A DNA stretch of 64,000 nt from Perognathus longimembris pacificus (Eukaryota; Chordata; Mammalia; Rodentia; Heteromyidae). Both the position numbers and the translations under genes were made by a program. The stretch spans positions 35,778,832 through 35,842,831 of the forward strand of contig NC_063172.1 of the NCBI RefSeq assembly GCF_023159225.1. The letters run 5' to 3'. Below, piece by piece: positions 52,828 through 57,763 of this stretch (positions are counted from its first letter, which is position 1; every line of letters starts with the position of its first letter). The notes beneath the pieces were generated by a model, which was not told where the DNA came from, ran no database searches, and worked only from the letters and a program-made list of their open reading frames with translations.

Positions 52828-53706
52828 AATTGAAGAGTGTCATGGATTTTCCTGCATGGGCTGGCTTCAAACCTTGATCTTCTAATCTTAGCATTCTGGG
52901 TAGTTATGATTATAGACATGATCCATTGATGCCTGGCTTTAAAAAAATGAGTTTTTTGACCCTTGTGTAACCCACATTAGCCTATAACTCATGTTCCTTC
53001 TGCCTCAGATTCATAAGTTTGGTGGCTGCATGTGTATACTACCTGGTTGGCTGTACGTGTGTGTGTGTTTGTTTTATTTCATATAATTTATATTTAAGGC
53101 CAGGCAGGGTAGTGTATGCCTTCAATTCCTGCTAGTTGGGAGGAAGAAATAGGGAAGATGATGCATCATCTCAACAAAAAGTTGGGGGGAGGTGCTTGCA
53201 TCTCAATTGCAAGGGAAGTTTAAGTAAGAGAGATACAATTTGGGCTAGCTCAGAGCAAAAGCATCATAACCTACATGGAAAATAACTAAAGCAAAATAAG
53301 CTGGAGACGTTACTAAAGTGGTAGGGCATCTGATCAGTAAACTTGAGATCCTGAGTTCAAACTCCAGTAGTACAAAAAGTAATAGTTAATATAAGTAGTG
53401 GTAATGTCTGCAGGCACAAAATCAGGTTATAGGGATGCTGAAAGTTAAGTTTGAGGTTATATTTCACACAAATCATACACACAAGCCAACACAATGTTGT
53501 CTAAGCAGATTTTTTTAAGGTTTCTAATCTTTTTTTTAAAATTTATTTTTTTGTTGTTTTAGGTTGGCACCCAAGACTTTGCAAGGCGATTTCATGCAAC
53601 CTATGTTTCTTGGGCAATTGCATATCTCTTAGGTTTGATCTGCCTTATCCGAGCTTGTTACTGGGGAGCCATAAGAGTGAGTTATCCAGAACATAGTTTT
53701 GCATAG
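7011..53706 (+). CDS. PIP4P2: PIP4P2 (TMEM55A), type 2 phosphatidylinositol-4,5-bisphosphate 4-phosphatase, complete, 7 coding exons
   Basis: Joining 7011-7116, 30001-30149, 35205-35311, 36528-36651, 40779-40831, 51887-51977 and 53563-53706 gives 774 nt, that is 257 residues plus TAG, the length known for this family. The family is described as removing the 4-phosphate of PtdIns(4,5)P2 on late endosome/lysosome membranes; catalysis has been questioned for the paralogue TMEM55B, which acts in lysosome positioning. Seen in the protein: an acidic dileucine sorting signal (E8-R-S-P-L12-L13), a PPPY motif at 39-42, CxxC pairs at 58/61, 78/81, 154/157 and 174/177 that look metal-binding, the CX5R phosphatase signature C107-KDTSR-R113, and two membrane segments near 194-210 and 224-241 with a short cytosolic tail. 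The start codon has G at -3 and G at +4, a strong Kozak context. All introns are GT-AG and no frameshift or stop interrupts the frame. Recognition is from family memory, not a search. Confidence 0.96.
7306..7359 (+). repeat. (GT)27 microsatellite just inside intron 1
   Basis: An uninterrupted GT run of 54 bases begins 190 bases after the exon 1 donor. It is a Z-DNA-prone tract close to the promoter. Confidence 0.95.
8815..9030 (-). mobile_element. old 7SL/tRNA-type composite SINE
   Basis: The reverse strand shows a B1-like head ('ctcagcctccttagtagggaggatt') and 'ttggttgagatggagtctca' in the middle. It is heavily diverged. Confidence 0.45.
9580..9828 (-). mobile_element. composite SINE, Alu/B1-like head plus Geo
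   Basis: Geo end 'cagtcctggggtttgaattc' is on the left; head 'gagtagctagtattacaggc' is on the right. Imperfect flanking repeats lie at 9566-9579 and 9829-9842 (two differences). Confidence 0.7.
10590..12375 (-). mobile_element. LINE L2 remnants (old, reverse orientation)
   Basis: Pieces match reverse L2 wording: 'gacagggaaggttttcatgagg' near 10650, 'agtcaaggaggatagatgac' near 11643 and 'agttttagatgtgagacat' near 11933. A younger ID SINE at 10786 interrupts it. Boundaries are rough. Confidence 0.35.
10786..10907 (+). mobile_element. single ID SINE (BC1/tRNA-Ala type) with A-rich tail
   Basis: A complete ID monomer with box A (TAGCTCAGTGG) and box B (GGTTCGATCCC), followed by an A-rich tail. 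A perfect 12-bp target duplication AAAATGGCAAGA lies at 10774-10785 and 10908-10919. Lack of a Geo half shows that plain ID elements also moved in this lineage. Confidence 0.9.
12385..12530 (+). mobile_element. composite SINE, Alu/B1-like head plus Geo, centre deleted
   Basis: The head 'gtggctcacacctgtaatcc' is joined to the last third of Geo ('ggctcagggatagcactc'). GTAACATGT repeats lie at 12376-12384 and 12531-12539. Confidence 0.7.
12988..13201 (-). mobile_element. old composite SINE, Alu/B1-like head plus Geo
   Basis: The reverse head 'gtagctaggattataggcag' and a diverged Geo end are present. The T-rich run at 12960-12987 is its tail. Confidence 0.55.
13357..13575 (+). mobile_element. 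IDL-Geo SINE, young
   Basis: A full dimer with box A and box B in the ID half, the linker 'acatatacagaaaacgg', the Geo half, and a poly(A) tail of about 25. A perfect 14-bp target duplication AAGAATCTCTTTGG lies at 13343-13356 and 13576-13589. Confidence 0.92.
14074..14281 (-). mobile_element. IDL-Geo SINE, first of a row of three
   Basis: A full reverse dimer. A perfect 17-bp duplication lies at 14057-14073 and 14282-14298 (core AGGGGAACTTTTTCTT), so this copy inserted independently next to the pair that follows. Confidence 0.9.
14300..14490 (-). mobile_element. IDL-Geo SINE, second of three, 5' end trimmed
   Basis: A reverse dimer whose ID half stops at 'ccactaagcca' without the usual 'tccccagccc'. 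It abuts the T-run of the next copy directly. Confidence 0.8.
14491..14692 (-). mobile_element. IDL-Geo SINE, third of three
   Basis: A reverse dimer, older and more diverged. CTTAAAT stands both before the second copy (14294-14300) and after this one (14693-14699), which fits one shared insertion site for copies two and three. Confidence 0.75.
15429..15650 (+). mobile_element. composite SINE, Alu/B1-like head plus Geo
   Basis: The head 'gtagctcatgcctacaatcc' is followed by 'gtggctcaagtggtacagtg' and a box-B-like 'gggtttaatccccagg'. It sits inside the L2 and runs straight into a TG microsatellite that took the place of the tail. Confidence 0.7.
15652..15695 (+). repeat. (TG)22 microsatellite at a SINE 3' end
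   Basis: An uninterrupted TG run follows 'tccccaggata' of the SINE, probably grown from its tail. Confidence 0.9.
17322..17730 (+). mobile_element. old trimeric SINE: two 7SL-like units plus a tRNA-like unit
   Basis: Unit 1 begins 'gtggctcacacctgtaatca'. Unit 2 (about 17520-17650) repeats the 7SL-like layout ('gctagatgtgatggtacaag', 'ggttggactaagaccctatc'). Unit 3 has tRNA-like boxes ('gatgtggctctacattat' and 'gagttcaaacttcagtgctg'). It is diverged, with no target duplication seen. Confidence 0.55.
17825..17955 (-). mobile_element. B1 SINE fragment
   Basis: Reverse B1 wording: 'tcttactgtgtagcctgggct', 'tttgaactcacccctcagta' and 'ccaagtgctggcattacag'. A degenerate ATTC-repeat tract precedes it. 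Confidence 0.6.
19104..19223 (-). mobile_element. ID-like SINE fragment behind a (CT)n tract
   Basis: A (CT)n run at about 19104-19142 is followed by a reverse ID end: 'ggactgaacttagaaccttg', 'ccactaagctatatccccag'. The CT run probably grew from the ID tail. Confidence 0.6.
19382..19585 (-). mobile_element. IDL-Geo SINE, young
   Basis: A full reverse dimer of the 'cttcccgctcaagg' type. A perfect 19-bp target duplication begins CTGCACAAAC at 19363-19381 and 19586-19604. Confidence 0.93.
21458..21492 (+). repeat. (CA)n microsatellite
   Basis: An uninterrupted CA run of about 17 units in AT-rich intron sequence. Confidence 0.9.
22978..23206 (-). mobile_element. LINE L1 3' UTR fragment
   Basis: It is homologous to the left ends of the L1 copies at 26332 and 42110: 'tttattgtcaaagtgggtta', 'ttgttacctcctccctca', a C/T-rich tract and 'acagcatatagttttgtaag'. 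Only the last 230 bases of L1 are present. Confidence 0.75.
23215..23580 (-). mobile_element. old composite SINE (tRNA-like parts and a 7SL-like head)
   Basis: The left part carries Geo-like and ID-like reverse words ('cttgctcaagactggctcta', 'cttgctaggcaagtgttcta'). The right part (23478-23575) is a reverse 7SL-like unit. It probably represents the trimeric type. Confidence 0.5.
23985..24255 (-). mobile_element. old composite SINE, trimeric type
   Basis: A reverse tRNA-like part ('cttgtgcttgctagacaaga') is followed by two reverse 7SL-like units ('ccaagtacctgagattatag' and 'tgtagctaggataataggtg'). Confidence 0.5.
24845..24965 (-). mobile_element. LINE L2 3' fragment (old)
   Basis: Reverse L2 3'-end wording: 'cactcattcagctattcaat', 'tagtaagcacttgtcagaga' and 'attggtctcacggagctcag'. 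Confidence 0.45.
25296..25541 (-). mobile_element. composite SINE, Alu/B1-like head plus Geo
   Basis: A full-length reverse copy. A perfect 12-bp target duplication CTTTAAGTTTCT lies at 25284-25295 and 25542-25553. It shows that the 7SL-headed Geo dimer was itself a mobile unit. Confidence 0.85.
26332..28437 (-). mobile_element. internally deleted LINE L1 with both ends present
   Basis: A perfect 14-bp target duplication GGGTATGGGTCTTT lies at 26318-26331 and 28438-28451. Read on the minus strand, the right edge opens with AAGAAGATGGCAGAGGAGC, the style of an L1 5' end, for about 113 bases. It then jumps straight into the last third of ORF2, the 3' UTR with its polypurine tract (26437-26480 on this strand is C/T-rich) and an A-rich tail. 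A full L1 is 6-7 kb, so about 4-5 kb (ORF1 and most of ORF2) is missing from the middle. Confidence 0.88.
26855..28324 (-). pseudogene. L1 ORF2 C-terminal fragment, open reading frame of 489 residues
   Basis: The frame is intact but covers only the part after the reverse transcriptase core. It begins near the conserved '[20 protein letters not shown]' block and holds the C-terminal cysteine motif C344-x3-C348-x7-H356-x4-C361. Endonuclease and the polymerase active site are absent, so it cannot act as a retrotransposase. The open frame shows that the insertion is young. It lies antisense in PIP4P2 intron 1 and is not a host gene. Confidence 0.93.
28698..28919 (+). mobile_element. IDL-Geo SINE, young
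   Basis: A full dimer with 'cctcggatacacgaggccct' and 'cttgagcgggaag'. A 14-bp duplication AAAACAAAGCACAG lies at 28684-28697 and 28920-28933. The tail is A-rich with C interruptions. Confidence 0.92.
29201..29413 (+). mobile_element. IDL-Geo SINE, young
   Basis: A full dimer, nearly identical to the copy at 28698, with a pure poly(A) tail. A 17-bp duplication AAAAATTGTTAATTTTT lies at 29184-29200 and 29414-29430. It stands about 590 bases upstream of exon 2. Confidence 0.93.
30001..30149 (+). CDS. PIP4P2: PIP4P2 coding exon 2
   Basis: Acceptor TGTCTTTCAG|CGG at 30000/30001 and donor ACG|GTAAGT at 30150. It completes Ala36 and runs to Thr85. It carries the PPPY motif (39-42) and the first two CxxC pairs (58/61 and 78/81). 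The exon is 149 nt, not a multiple of three, so skipping it would shift the frame. Confidence 0.95.
30340..31400 (-). mobile_element. old LINE L1 remnant (ORF2 end and 3' UTR)
   Basis: Reverse L1 landmarks occur in order: 'accacattttctttatccat', 'gatgggcaccaaggctga', 'ggatcatatggtaacactac' and 'ctgactggggtgaaatgaat'. Many stops and indels are present, so it is an old copy. Confidence 0.75.
32141..32353 (-). mobile_element. IDL-Geo SINE, young, opposite to the intron 1 copies
   Basis: A full reverse dimer of the 'cttcccgctcaagg' type. A 15-bp duplication TTAAAGTACATTTTT lies at 32126-32140 and 32354-32368. It stands 2.0 kb downstream of exon 2. Confidence 0.93.
32545..32655 (-). mobile_element. 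B1-like SINE fragment
   Basis: Reverse B1 wording: 'cccaggctggcctcaaattc', 'cttgggattgacagacacac'. It is short and diverged. Confidence 0.5.
33300..33462 (+). mobile_element. MIR SINE (old)
   Basis: MIR landmarks occur in order: 'atttactagctacgtgtctg', 'ttttaagctgtaatttcctc', 'aggattactgtggagatac' and 'aaaatgctcaacacaaattc'. Confidence 0.5.
35205..35311 (+). CDS. PIP4P2: PIP4P2 coding exon 3 with the CX5R catalytic signature
   Basis: Acceptor TTATCTAG at 35204 and donor CTG|GTAAGA at 35312. Encodes residues 86-120 plus two bases of Cys121. It contains the cysteine cluster C99/C101/C103 and the phosphatase-type CX5R motif, Cys107 to Arg113. All motif residues are present. Confidence 0.95.
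35312..36527 (+). other. PIP4P2: PIP4P2 intron 3 (1.2 kb)
   Basis: GTAAGA...CACAG. The only recognisable feature is one young IDL-Geo SINE at 35985-36185. The rest is unassigned AT-rich sequence. Confidence 0.85.
35985..36185 (-). mobile_element. IDL-Geo SINE, young
   Basis: A full reverse dimer of the young type. TTGCTTAGTCTTTT lies at 35971-35984 and 36186-36199. Confidence 0.92.
36528..36651 (+). CDS. PIP4P2: PIP4P2 coding exon 4
   Basis: Acceptor TTTCCACAG at 36527 and donor CTT|GTAAGT at 36652. It completes Cys121 and runs to Leu162. It includes a Gln/Pro-rich linker (about 137-148) and the third CxxC pair, C154/C157. The acceptor choice is fixed by the need for one base to finish the TGT codon. 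Confidence 0.95.
38305..38430 (-). mobile_element. LINE L2 3' fragment (old)
   Basis: Reverse L2 wording: 'ttgtaccaggtgctgggtta', 'tctgtggtgaacaagaagca'. Confidence 0.45.
38450..39490. mobile_element. rearranged LINE L1 cluster (inverted piece, then 3' end, then a repeated piece)
   Basis: 38460-38635 is L1 ORF2 in reverse ('accacattttcttgatgcat', 'gaggggcatccgggctgatt'). 38636-39090 is L1 in forward direction ('gaaatggaaaaaaataag', 'gacaaaggatccatg', then 3' UTR-like sequence). The forward block recurs at 39389-39480 ('gaaatggaaaaaaatatg', 'gacaaaggatccagg'). This fits 5' inversion at insertion plus a later duplication or a second L1. Confidence 0.6.
39551..39600 (+). repeat. TA/TACA-rich simple repeat
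   Basis: Alternating TA with CA interruptions in intron 4. Confidence 0.8.
40008..40082 (-). mobile_element. ID-like SINE fragment (old)
   Basis: Reverse ID wording: 'ggggattgaacctagggcct', 'catgctagttaggtgattta', 'ccctgagccataccttagcc'. Confidence 0.45.
40779..40831 (+). CDS. PIP4P2: PIP4P2 coding exon 5 (53 nt)
   Basis: Acceptor TTTTTCAG at 40778 and donor AAT|GTAAGT at 40832. Encodes residues 163-179 plus two bases of Ile180, including the last CxxC pair C174/C177. It was placed by splice sites and by frame continuity with exons 4 and 6. Confidence 0.94.
41031..41268 (-). mobile_element. composite SINE, Alu/B1-like head plus Geo
   Basis: A full reverse copy with flanking repeats AGGAAAGCCAATTT (41017-41030) and AGGAAAGTCAATTT (41269-41282), one difference. 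It lies 200 bases downstream of exon 5 and opposite to the next copy. Confidence 0.75.
41303..41525 (+). mobile_element. composite SINE, Alu/B1-like head plus Geo
   Basis: A forward copy with 'ggctcaagtggtagagtgcc' (box A-like) and 'gagttcaagccccagcactg' (box B-like). It forms an inverted pair with the SINE at 41031. Confidence 0.7.
41560..41765 (-). mobile_element. IDL-Geo SINE
   Basis: A reverse dimer with 'cttcccgctcaagg' but an older-looking ID half ('gcttcatgtgtaggaggcaa'). Near repeats TTAAAATGT and TTAAAAATGT flank it. Confidence 0.85.
42110..42560 (-). mobile_element. LINE L1 3' UTR fragment interrupted by an IDL-Geo SINE
   Basis: The L1 3' wording matches the copies at 22978 and 26332 ('gatgtacagaggggtcacag', 'gtaaggcagtgagtacattt', C/T-rich tract). 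It resumes after the SINE at 42519 with 'cattggtttgtctttcatc'. Confidence 0.8.
42315..42518 (-). mobile_element. IDL-Geo SINE inside an L1 3' UTR
   Basis: A reverse dimer of the 'tttttgcttaagg' type. A perfect 15-bp duplication CATTGGTTTGTCTTT (42300-42314, 42519-42533) is made of L1 sequence, so the SINE is younger than this L1. Confidence 0.92.
43215..43280 (-). mobile_element. ID-like SINE fragment
   Basis: Reverse ID wording 'gctggggttgaatccagggt' and 'acagtaagccatgttctg', preceded by a T/GT-rich tract at 43190-43210. Confidence 0.4.
43345..43986 (+). mobile_element. LINE L1 3' end (ORF2 tail plus 3' UTR)
   Basis: It starts in the ORF2 C-terminus ('gtggaattctatgcctctat', 'gggaaatggaaggacttgga', 'acccaaagaaacatgaac') and continues into a 3' UTR with a G-rich purine tract at 43857-43902, ending 'aataaagaaaaaaaa'. 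It is truncated at the 5' end and lies in the sense direction of PIP4P2. Confidence 0.85.
44630..44725 (-). mobile_element. MIR/L2-type fragment (old)
   Basis: Reverse MIR wording: 'atcatcttcattttgcagat', 'gaggaactaactgttcaggg', 'gttaagaattttgctcaagg'. Confidence 0.45.
45570..45960 (-). mobile_element. LINE L2 3' fragment (old)
   Basis: Reverse L2 order is kept: 'ttattaattcaataatcttg', 'actaggtactggtatgtgac', 'aaagacaatagacaatcac' and, weakly, the segment to about 45900. Confidence 0.4.
45981..46234 (+). mobile_element. composite SINE, Alu/B1-like head plus Geo
   Basis: Full length, flanked by AGAAATGTATCTGG (45967-45980) and AGAAATATATCTGG (46235-46248), one difference. The A-rich tail has G interruptions. 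Confidence 0.8.
46407..46606 (+). mobile_element. IDL-Geo SINE
   Basis: A full dimer with an A-run in place of the 'cgggaag' loop of Geo. The short duplication AAAAGCTGG lies at 46398-46406 and 46607-46615. Confidence 0.88.
47544..48173 (-). mobile_element. 5'-truncated LINE L1 with a different 3' end
   Basis: A perfect 17-bp duplication CTAGATGCTAATATCTT lies at 47527-47543 and 48174-48190. The right end is L1 ORF2 ('gtagtattccattgtgtata' in reverse). The 3' part (47560-47760) differs from the other L1 copies here, so it belongs to another subfamily. Confidence 0.85.
48845..49095 (+). mobile_element. old composite SINE with two tRNA-like units in tandem
   Basis: After a short 7SL-like remnant ('catggtggtgtgtgcctgta') come two tRNA-like units, one with 'tgtagctcaggtggtagggc' and 'gggttcaatctccagt', the other with 'gatagctcaagtggtagggc' and a decayed box B. 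Confidence 0.5.
49172..49350 (-). mobile_element. old composite SINE, Alu/B1-like head plus Geo
   Basis: Reverse head 'gtagctaggagtgccagatg' and Geo-like 'gctctactacttgagccaag'. Confidence 0.5.
50140..50304 (-). mobile_element. old composite SINE, variant with 'ctgatagtgctgattgtact' centre
   Basis: The reverse 7SL-like head 'gtagctgggattacaggaat' and a tRNA-like end 'atcacctgagccatgtcccc' are joined by a centre shared with the copy at 50900. Confidence 0.55.
50900..51108 (-). mobile_element. old composite SINE, same variant as 50140
   Basis: Reverse copy with 'ctctatcacttgagccacat', centre 'ctgatattgctgattatatt' and head 'atagctgagattccaggaat'. Confidence 0.55.
51887..51977 (+). CDS. PIP4P2: PIP4P2 coding exon 6 (first membrane segment)
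   Basis: Acceptor GATTTGTAG at 51886 and donor ACT|GTAAGT at 51978. It completes Ile180 and runs to Thr210. A basic patch (Arg189-191, Cys192-193) precedes the first hydrophobic segment at about 194-210, consistent with a cytosolic N-terminal domain. The frame stays open past the donor to a stop at 52128-52130. Confidence 0.94.
52626..52940 (-). mobile_element. composite SINE split by a GT microsatellite
   Basis: A GT tract (52626-52655) precedes the Geo end ('cagtcttgggatttgaactc', 'gctcaaggctagcactctac'). An internal (GT)26 at 52774-52825 follows, then the reverse 7SL-like head up to 'gtagttatgattatagacat'. Confidence 0.65.
53098..53379 (+). mobile_element. old trimeric SINE
   Basis: A 7SL-like start ('ggccaggcagggtagtgtat') and a tRNA-like end with 'gttactaaagtggtagggca' (box A-like) and 'gagttcaaactccagtagta' (box B-like). 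It lies 180 bases before exon 7. Confidence 0.5.
53563..53706 (+). CDS. PIP4P2: PIP4P2 coding exon 7 with stop codon
   Basis: Acceptor TTGTTTTAG at 53562. Encodes residues 211-257 and TAG at 53704-53706. It contains a short inter-membrane loop (about 211-223), the second hydrophobic segment (about 224-241) and a conserved-looking C-terminal tail ending in Phe-Ala. Confidence 0.95.
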   Translation, partial: VGTQDFARRFHATYVSWAIAYLLGLICLIRACYWGAIRVSYPEHSFA

Positions 53707-55095
53707 GTTGGCTTCTGATTCAGTGATGCAGGTGAGAATGACTCTCAGTCCTTGATAAGTGACTCTAGACATGTTTAAATTATTTATCTTAAGGGATTCC
53801 ATCTTGGTTTATGTATACTAGTTTCAACACTTGGAGAGTCTTTTCTGGACAAATGCTCATTGCACTACATTATATGCAATTTGTTTTGCTGCTAGGTTTT
53901 CAAACTCAGAAAAATAAAGTTGTGTTTTTATGTTCTTTTAATCCATTAAAGATATTTTCAGATATGTCACTAAACACCCAGTATATTACCCCTTTGTTAT
54001 GTGTCTCAATCATTATTCCATTACTTGCCAATATGTGACTATTCCCAAGATGTATTTGTAAATGTTTCTACAATAGTTTCACATTTATAATTATGTTTTA
54101 ATTAAGCAGTATTAACATTGCTTGCTTTTAAAATAAAGCAATATGCATTTTTTGCCTGAACTGCTTATAGCAATTTTAACCTAAGATTATAATGACCTCA
54201 TTCAGGAAAAAAAATTGAGTGTACTTTCAAAAACTTGGCATTCTTGTCAGAGAACCATTTCTAGATACTGTATGCTTGTTTTGTGTTGTTTGTAGAAAGA
54301 TAAAATATTTTGGTAGTAATGTAAAATACAAGAATGAAAAATATTTATTTGTCCAGAGAGATGTTGGATAAAATGTCTTTTTTCAAAGTTCACAGGCTTT
54401 TTTTGCCTTTCATTTTTTTTGTTTTTTTATTTACCAATTGTAAAACATGTAGTCTGGATTTGTTGAGTTTAATGTTAATGGGTTGTATGTATTCCTTTAT
54501 AGAGACTGGTGGAAGTATTTCACATAACACATTTTATAATACTTAACCACTTAATTAAAGATATATTACATTGGGTTTGCTCCTTGTAATCAGGGCATTT
54601 TTCTTGTTGGAATAATTGTGCACCACTTAGATGTGATGAGATCCTACATATTTTGCACTAGCTAACATGTTAAAAGTTAGAATTACTCTTACCATTTTTC
54701 TCAAGTATGACTGGTCTTATGATTAGTGAAAATTATTCAAAGAAATAGATCAAGGAAAAAGGCAGCATAGTTTTCTAAGAATTCTCTAAGATTATGGAAT
54801 CAGCTCTTGCACTGCCCGTTTTTGCAGTTTTGAAAAAGTTGTTTAAAAAGTAATGCTCTAAAGTCATTCATATAGTAGAATTAGATCATGCAATGTTTGG
54901 GTAAAATAACTGTTGGTTCCAAGGATAAAATTAATATTTAAAATTTGTGTTCCTGACGCATATGAAAATGTACTCATCAGAGAATTTAGAGCAAAATCCA
55001 TGTAAATGTCACAGACTAAATGATAAATGTATAAATGAACTAGCTCAGGATTATATGTAATTGGAAAATACACTAATAAAGGTTATTGTCCAAAA
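53707..55095 (+). other. PIP4P2: 3' UTR of PIP4P2 with polyadenylation signals
   Basis: AT-rich, repeat-free DNA follows the stop. AATAAA hexamers lie at 53913-53918, 54132-54137 and 55075-55080. The last is followed by a GT/T-rich stretch and then at once by an old SINE, so it is the likely main end. A U-rich tract lies at about 54398-54435. The exact end is an inference. Confidence 0.55.
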
Positions 55096-55124
55096 GTTAC
55101 TTTGTCTTAGTCTATTAAAAAGAA

Positions 55125-55340
55125 ATTAGGTGTTACTTCCTGTAATTCTAGCTACTCAGGAGGCTGAGATCTGAGGATCGTGGTTCGAAGTTAGCCCTGG
55201 CAGAAAAGTCCATGAGACTATGTCTCCAATAAACTACTCAGAAAAAGCCAGAAATGGTGCTGTAGCTTCTTGAGTGAAAGAGCTCAGGGACAGAGCCCAG
55301 GCCCTGAGTTCAAGCCCTATGACTGACAAAAAAGAAAGCA
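55125..55340 (+). mobile_element. composite SINE, Alu/B1-like head plus Geo
   Basis: Head 'cctgtaattctagctactca' through 'gagttcaagccctatgactg', lying just past the likely PIP4P2 polyadenylation site. Confidence 0.65.
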
Positions 55341-55584
55341 CATAATTTTTTCTATAATATTCATTTGATTTTTCTACTATTTCTATGAATATCTTTAAAA
55401 TTCAGATTAAATCCATTTGTATCCCATTTAATACTCAATATAAAATAATCAAATTTATTTCTTAATGACTTACTAATTAAAAACATATATTAAATTTATC
55501 AATCCATATTTTTACTTTTTGAATTAAGATTTTACATTGTTATATGCTATGTGATCCTATTACTTTTGGAATATTACCTTGGCA

Positions 55585-55752
55585 GTCCTGGTTCAAAGCC
55601 AGCCCAGGCAGAAAAAGATGTTAGACTTAATCTCCAATAAATCACCAAAAAGCCAGAAGTGGAACTGTAGCTAAAGTGTTAAAACACCATCCCTGGATGG
55701 GAAAAGCTAAGGGACAGAGTCCCAGTCCTGGCACAAACACACACACACATAC
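55585..55752 (+). mobile_element. composite SINE, head truncated, Geo present
   Basis: It starts at 'ggttcaaagccagcccagg' (end of the head) and continues through a Geo half to a short CA tail. Confidence 0.55.
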
Positions 55753-56248
55753 TTACCAGCATCTTTTTAGTATATGATCCTAAATTGTACCAGTTTGTAG
55801 TAATTTTTGGGTTTGTGCCCCCTGCTGTTCATCATCTGTAGTTTACCTATTGAAAGAAAACTAATAGAAATGCTTACCAAGTATTAATTTCAAAATAACA
55901 TAATATTTTCGTTCAAAAATATTTTGTGAATTTGATAGTATATCCAACTGCACTTATTTGAAATCATTTAAAGTTTTCTTTTTAGGGAACAGAATCTAGG
56001 AAGACTGAGTAGTATTGCCTGTTAAATATGAGGAAATAAACACACAATGAGCTTTAAATAAGATAGCTTTGTTTTTCTTGTAATCAAATTCAAATTGTTG
56101 TAAAATAGCACAGAATGCTAATAAAATGATTTATAAAAGCTTTTAATTTTTAATTCATTTACAGGATCACTTACAGATTTAAATAAATACTATGTTTGTT
56201 CACATGCATTTCACTTGAGGGGGAATGCTAGTAAAAAGAAGAAAAATG

Positions 56249-56484
56249 GGCCTGGCGCAGGTGGCTCACAACTGTAATCCTAGCTACTCAGGAAGCTAAG
56301 ATTTAAGGATCGTGGTTCAAAGCCAGCCCAGACAGAAGAGTACATGAGACTCTTATCTCCAATTAACCACCAGAAAACTGGAAGTGTAGCTTTGATTCAA
56401 GCGGTAGAGTGCTAGCCTTGAGCAAAAAAGCTCAGGGACAGCACCCAGGCCTTGAGTTCAAGCCTCATGACTGGAAAAAAGAAA
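56249..56484 (+). mobile_element. composite SINE, Alu/B1-like head plus Geo, full length
   Basis: The clearest copy of this type here: head 'ggtggctcacaactgtaatc', centre 'gactcttatctccaattaac' and Geo with 'gcggtagagtgctagccttg' and 'gagttcaagcctcatgactg'. AAGAAAAATG lies at 56239-56248 and again after the tail at 56485-56494. Confidence 0.78.
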
Positions 56485-57016
56485 AAGAAAAATGCAAAAG
56501 AGCTCATATTATTTTGGGCTTGAGTGCATTAGAGATGACTGAAATCCAGAAAGGGGATGTCTTTTAGTTTTGCAGCAGAGTCATTTATGGTAACTTACTG
56601 ACCAGAAAACAATCACATACATTGCTTTGATCAAATTGCAAATATTAATGGTTGGATGCAGAACTATGAAACATTCCCGCTATTACAGTGCAATTACCTG
56701 AAAAACCTCACCATGTGTGGTATTTACATAAGCTTGGGAAAAATCACTACTTTTAATAAAAAATCCATTAGCTTTCATAATGCTGTTTTCCCTGGTCTCT
56801 TGCTTCATAACTGCTGTATTCCTTCCTAAGAGTTAACCTCTCTAAGATCTACCACTACTAATTTCTTTTTACACCTCACAAATAAGCAGCCTTCGCTATC
56901 TGGTTTTCATTCTTATCATGTATCACTGACTTAAATGTCACCATGAGTGGTCTGTCTAATATTATGATCTAGGGTCACTGTTCTTTGCTTCTGTTGAAAG
57001 TTCAAAGTACGACTTC

Positions 57017-57104
57017 TAGGGTTGAGTGTGTAGCTCAAATGGTAGTGGTAGAGTAGGAAATCTAGAACTAACTAGCAAGGGTGAGACCCTGGGTCCATAC
57101 CAGT

Positions 57105-57159
<55 letters not shown>
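57017..57159 (+). repeat. ID-like fragment followed by (CA)26
   Basis: A tRNA-like unit ('gtgtagctcaaatggtagtg', 'gaccctgggtccataccagt') runs into an uninterrupted CA tract at 57108-57159. Confidence 0.65.
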
Positions 57160-57161
<2 letters not shown>

Positions 57162-57184
57162 CTACCATTTATTTATTTACTTAT

Positions 57185-57382
57185 TTATTTATGGCCAGTC
57201 CTGGGCCTTGGACTCAGGGCTTGAGCACTGTCCTGGCTTCTTTTTGCTCAAGGCTAGCACTCTGCCACTTGAGCCACAGCGCCACTTCTGGTCTTTTCAA
57301 TATATGTGGTGCTGAGAATGGAACCCAGGGCTTCATGCATACTAGGCAAGCACTCTTGCCACTAGGCCATATTCCCAGCCCC
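57185..57382 (-). mobile_element. IDL-Geo SINE behind a TTTA tail
   Basis: A reverse dimer of the 'tttttgctcaagg' type, beginning 'ggccagtcctgggcc' at 57193 and ending 'cattcccagcccc'. The TTTA-repeat tract at 57167-57192 is the reverse of its decayed tail. No clear target duplication. Confidence 0.82.
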
Positions 57383-57559
57383 ACAAAACTGCCTTTTAGA
57401 GTAGGCCCTTTCCTCCTACACCCATTCTTTTTTGCCTCATCAGAGAAATCACAGTGTCTTTTGATTTCTATATTCATCTGAGTGCTCAAGTCAGTAACTG
57501 GCATTATCATTTCTCATATTTCTCATTATCATTCTCATCCTAATATCCTATATACTCTT

Positions 57560-57763
57560 TTTTTTTTTTTTGGCCAGTCCTGGGCCTTGGACTCAGGGCC
57601 CGAGCACCGTCCCTGGCTTCTTCCTGCTCAAGGCTAGCACTCTGCCACTTGAGCCACAGCGCCACTTCTGGCCGTTTTCTGTATATGTGGTGCTGGGGAA
57701 TCGAACCTAGGGCCTCGTGTATCCGAGGCAGGCACTCTTGCCACTAGGCTATATCCCCAGCCC
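57560..57763 (-). mobile_element. IDL-Geo SINE, young
   Basis: A full reverse dimer with 'cctcgtgtatccgaggcagg'. A 13-bp duplication CCTATATACTCTT lies at 57547-57559 and 57764-57776. Confidence 0.92.

Larger units (their letters stand above)
51978..53562 (+). other. PIP4P2: PIP4P2 intron 6 (1.6 kb)
   Basis: GTAAGT...TTTTAG. It contains a SINE interrupted by a GT microsatellite (52626-52940) and an old trimeric SINE (53098-53379). 51978-52620 is unassigned. Confidence 0.85.
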
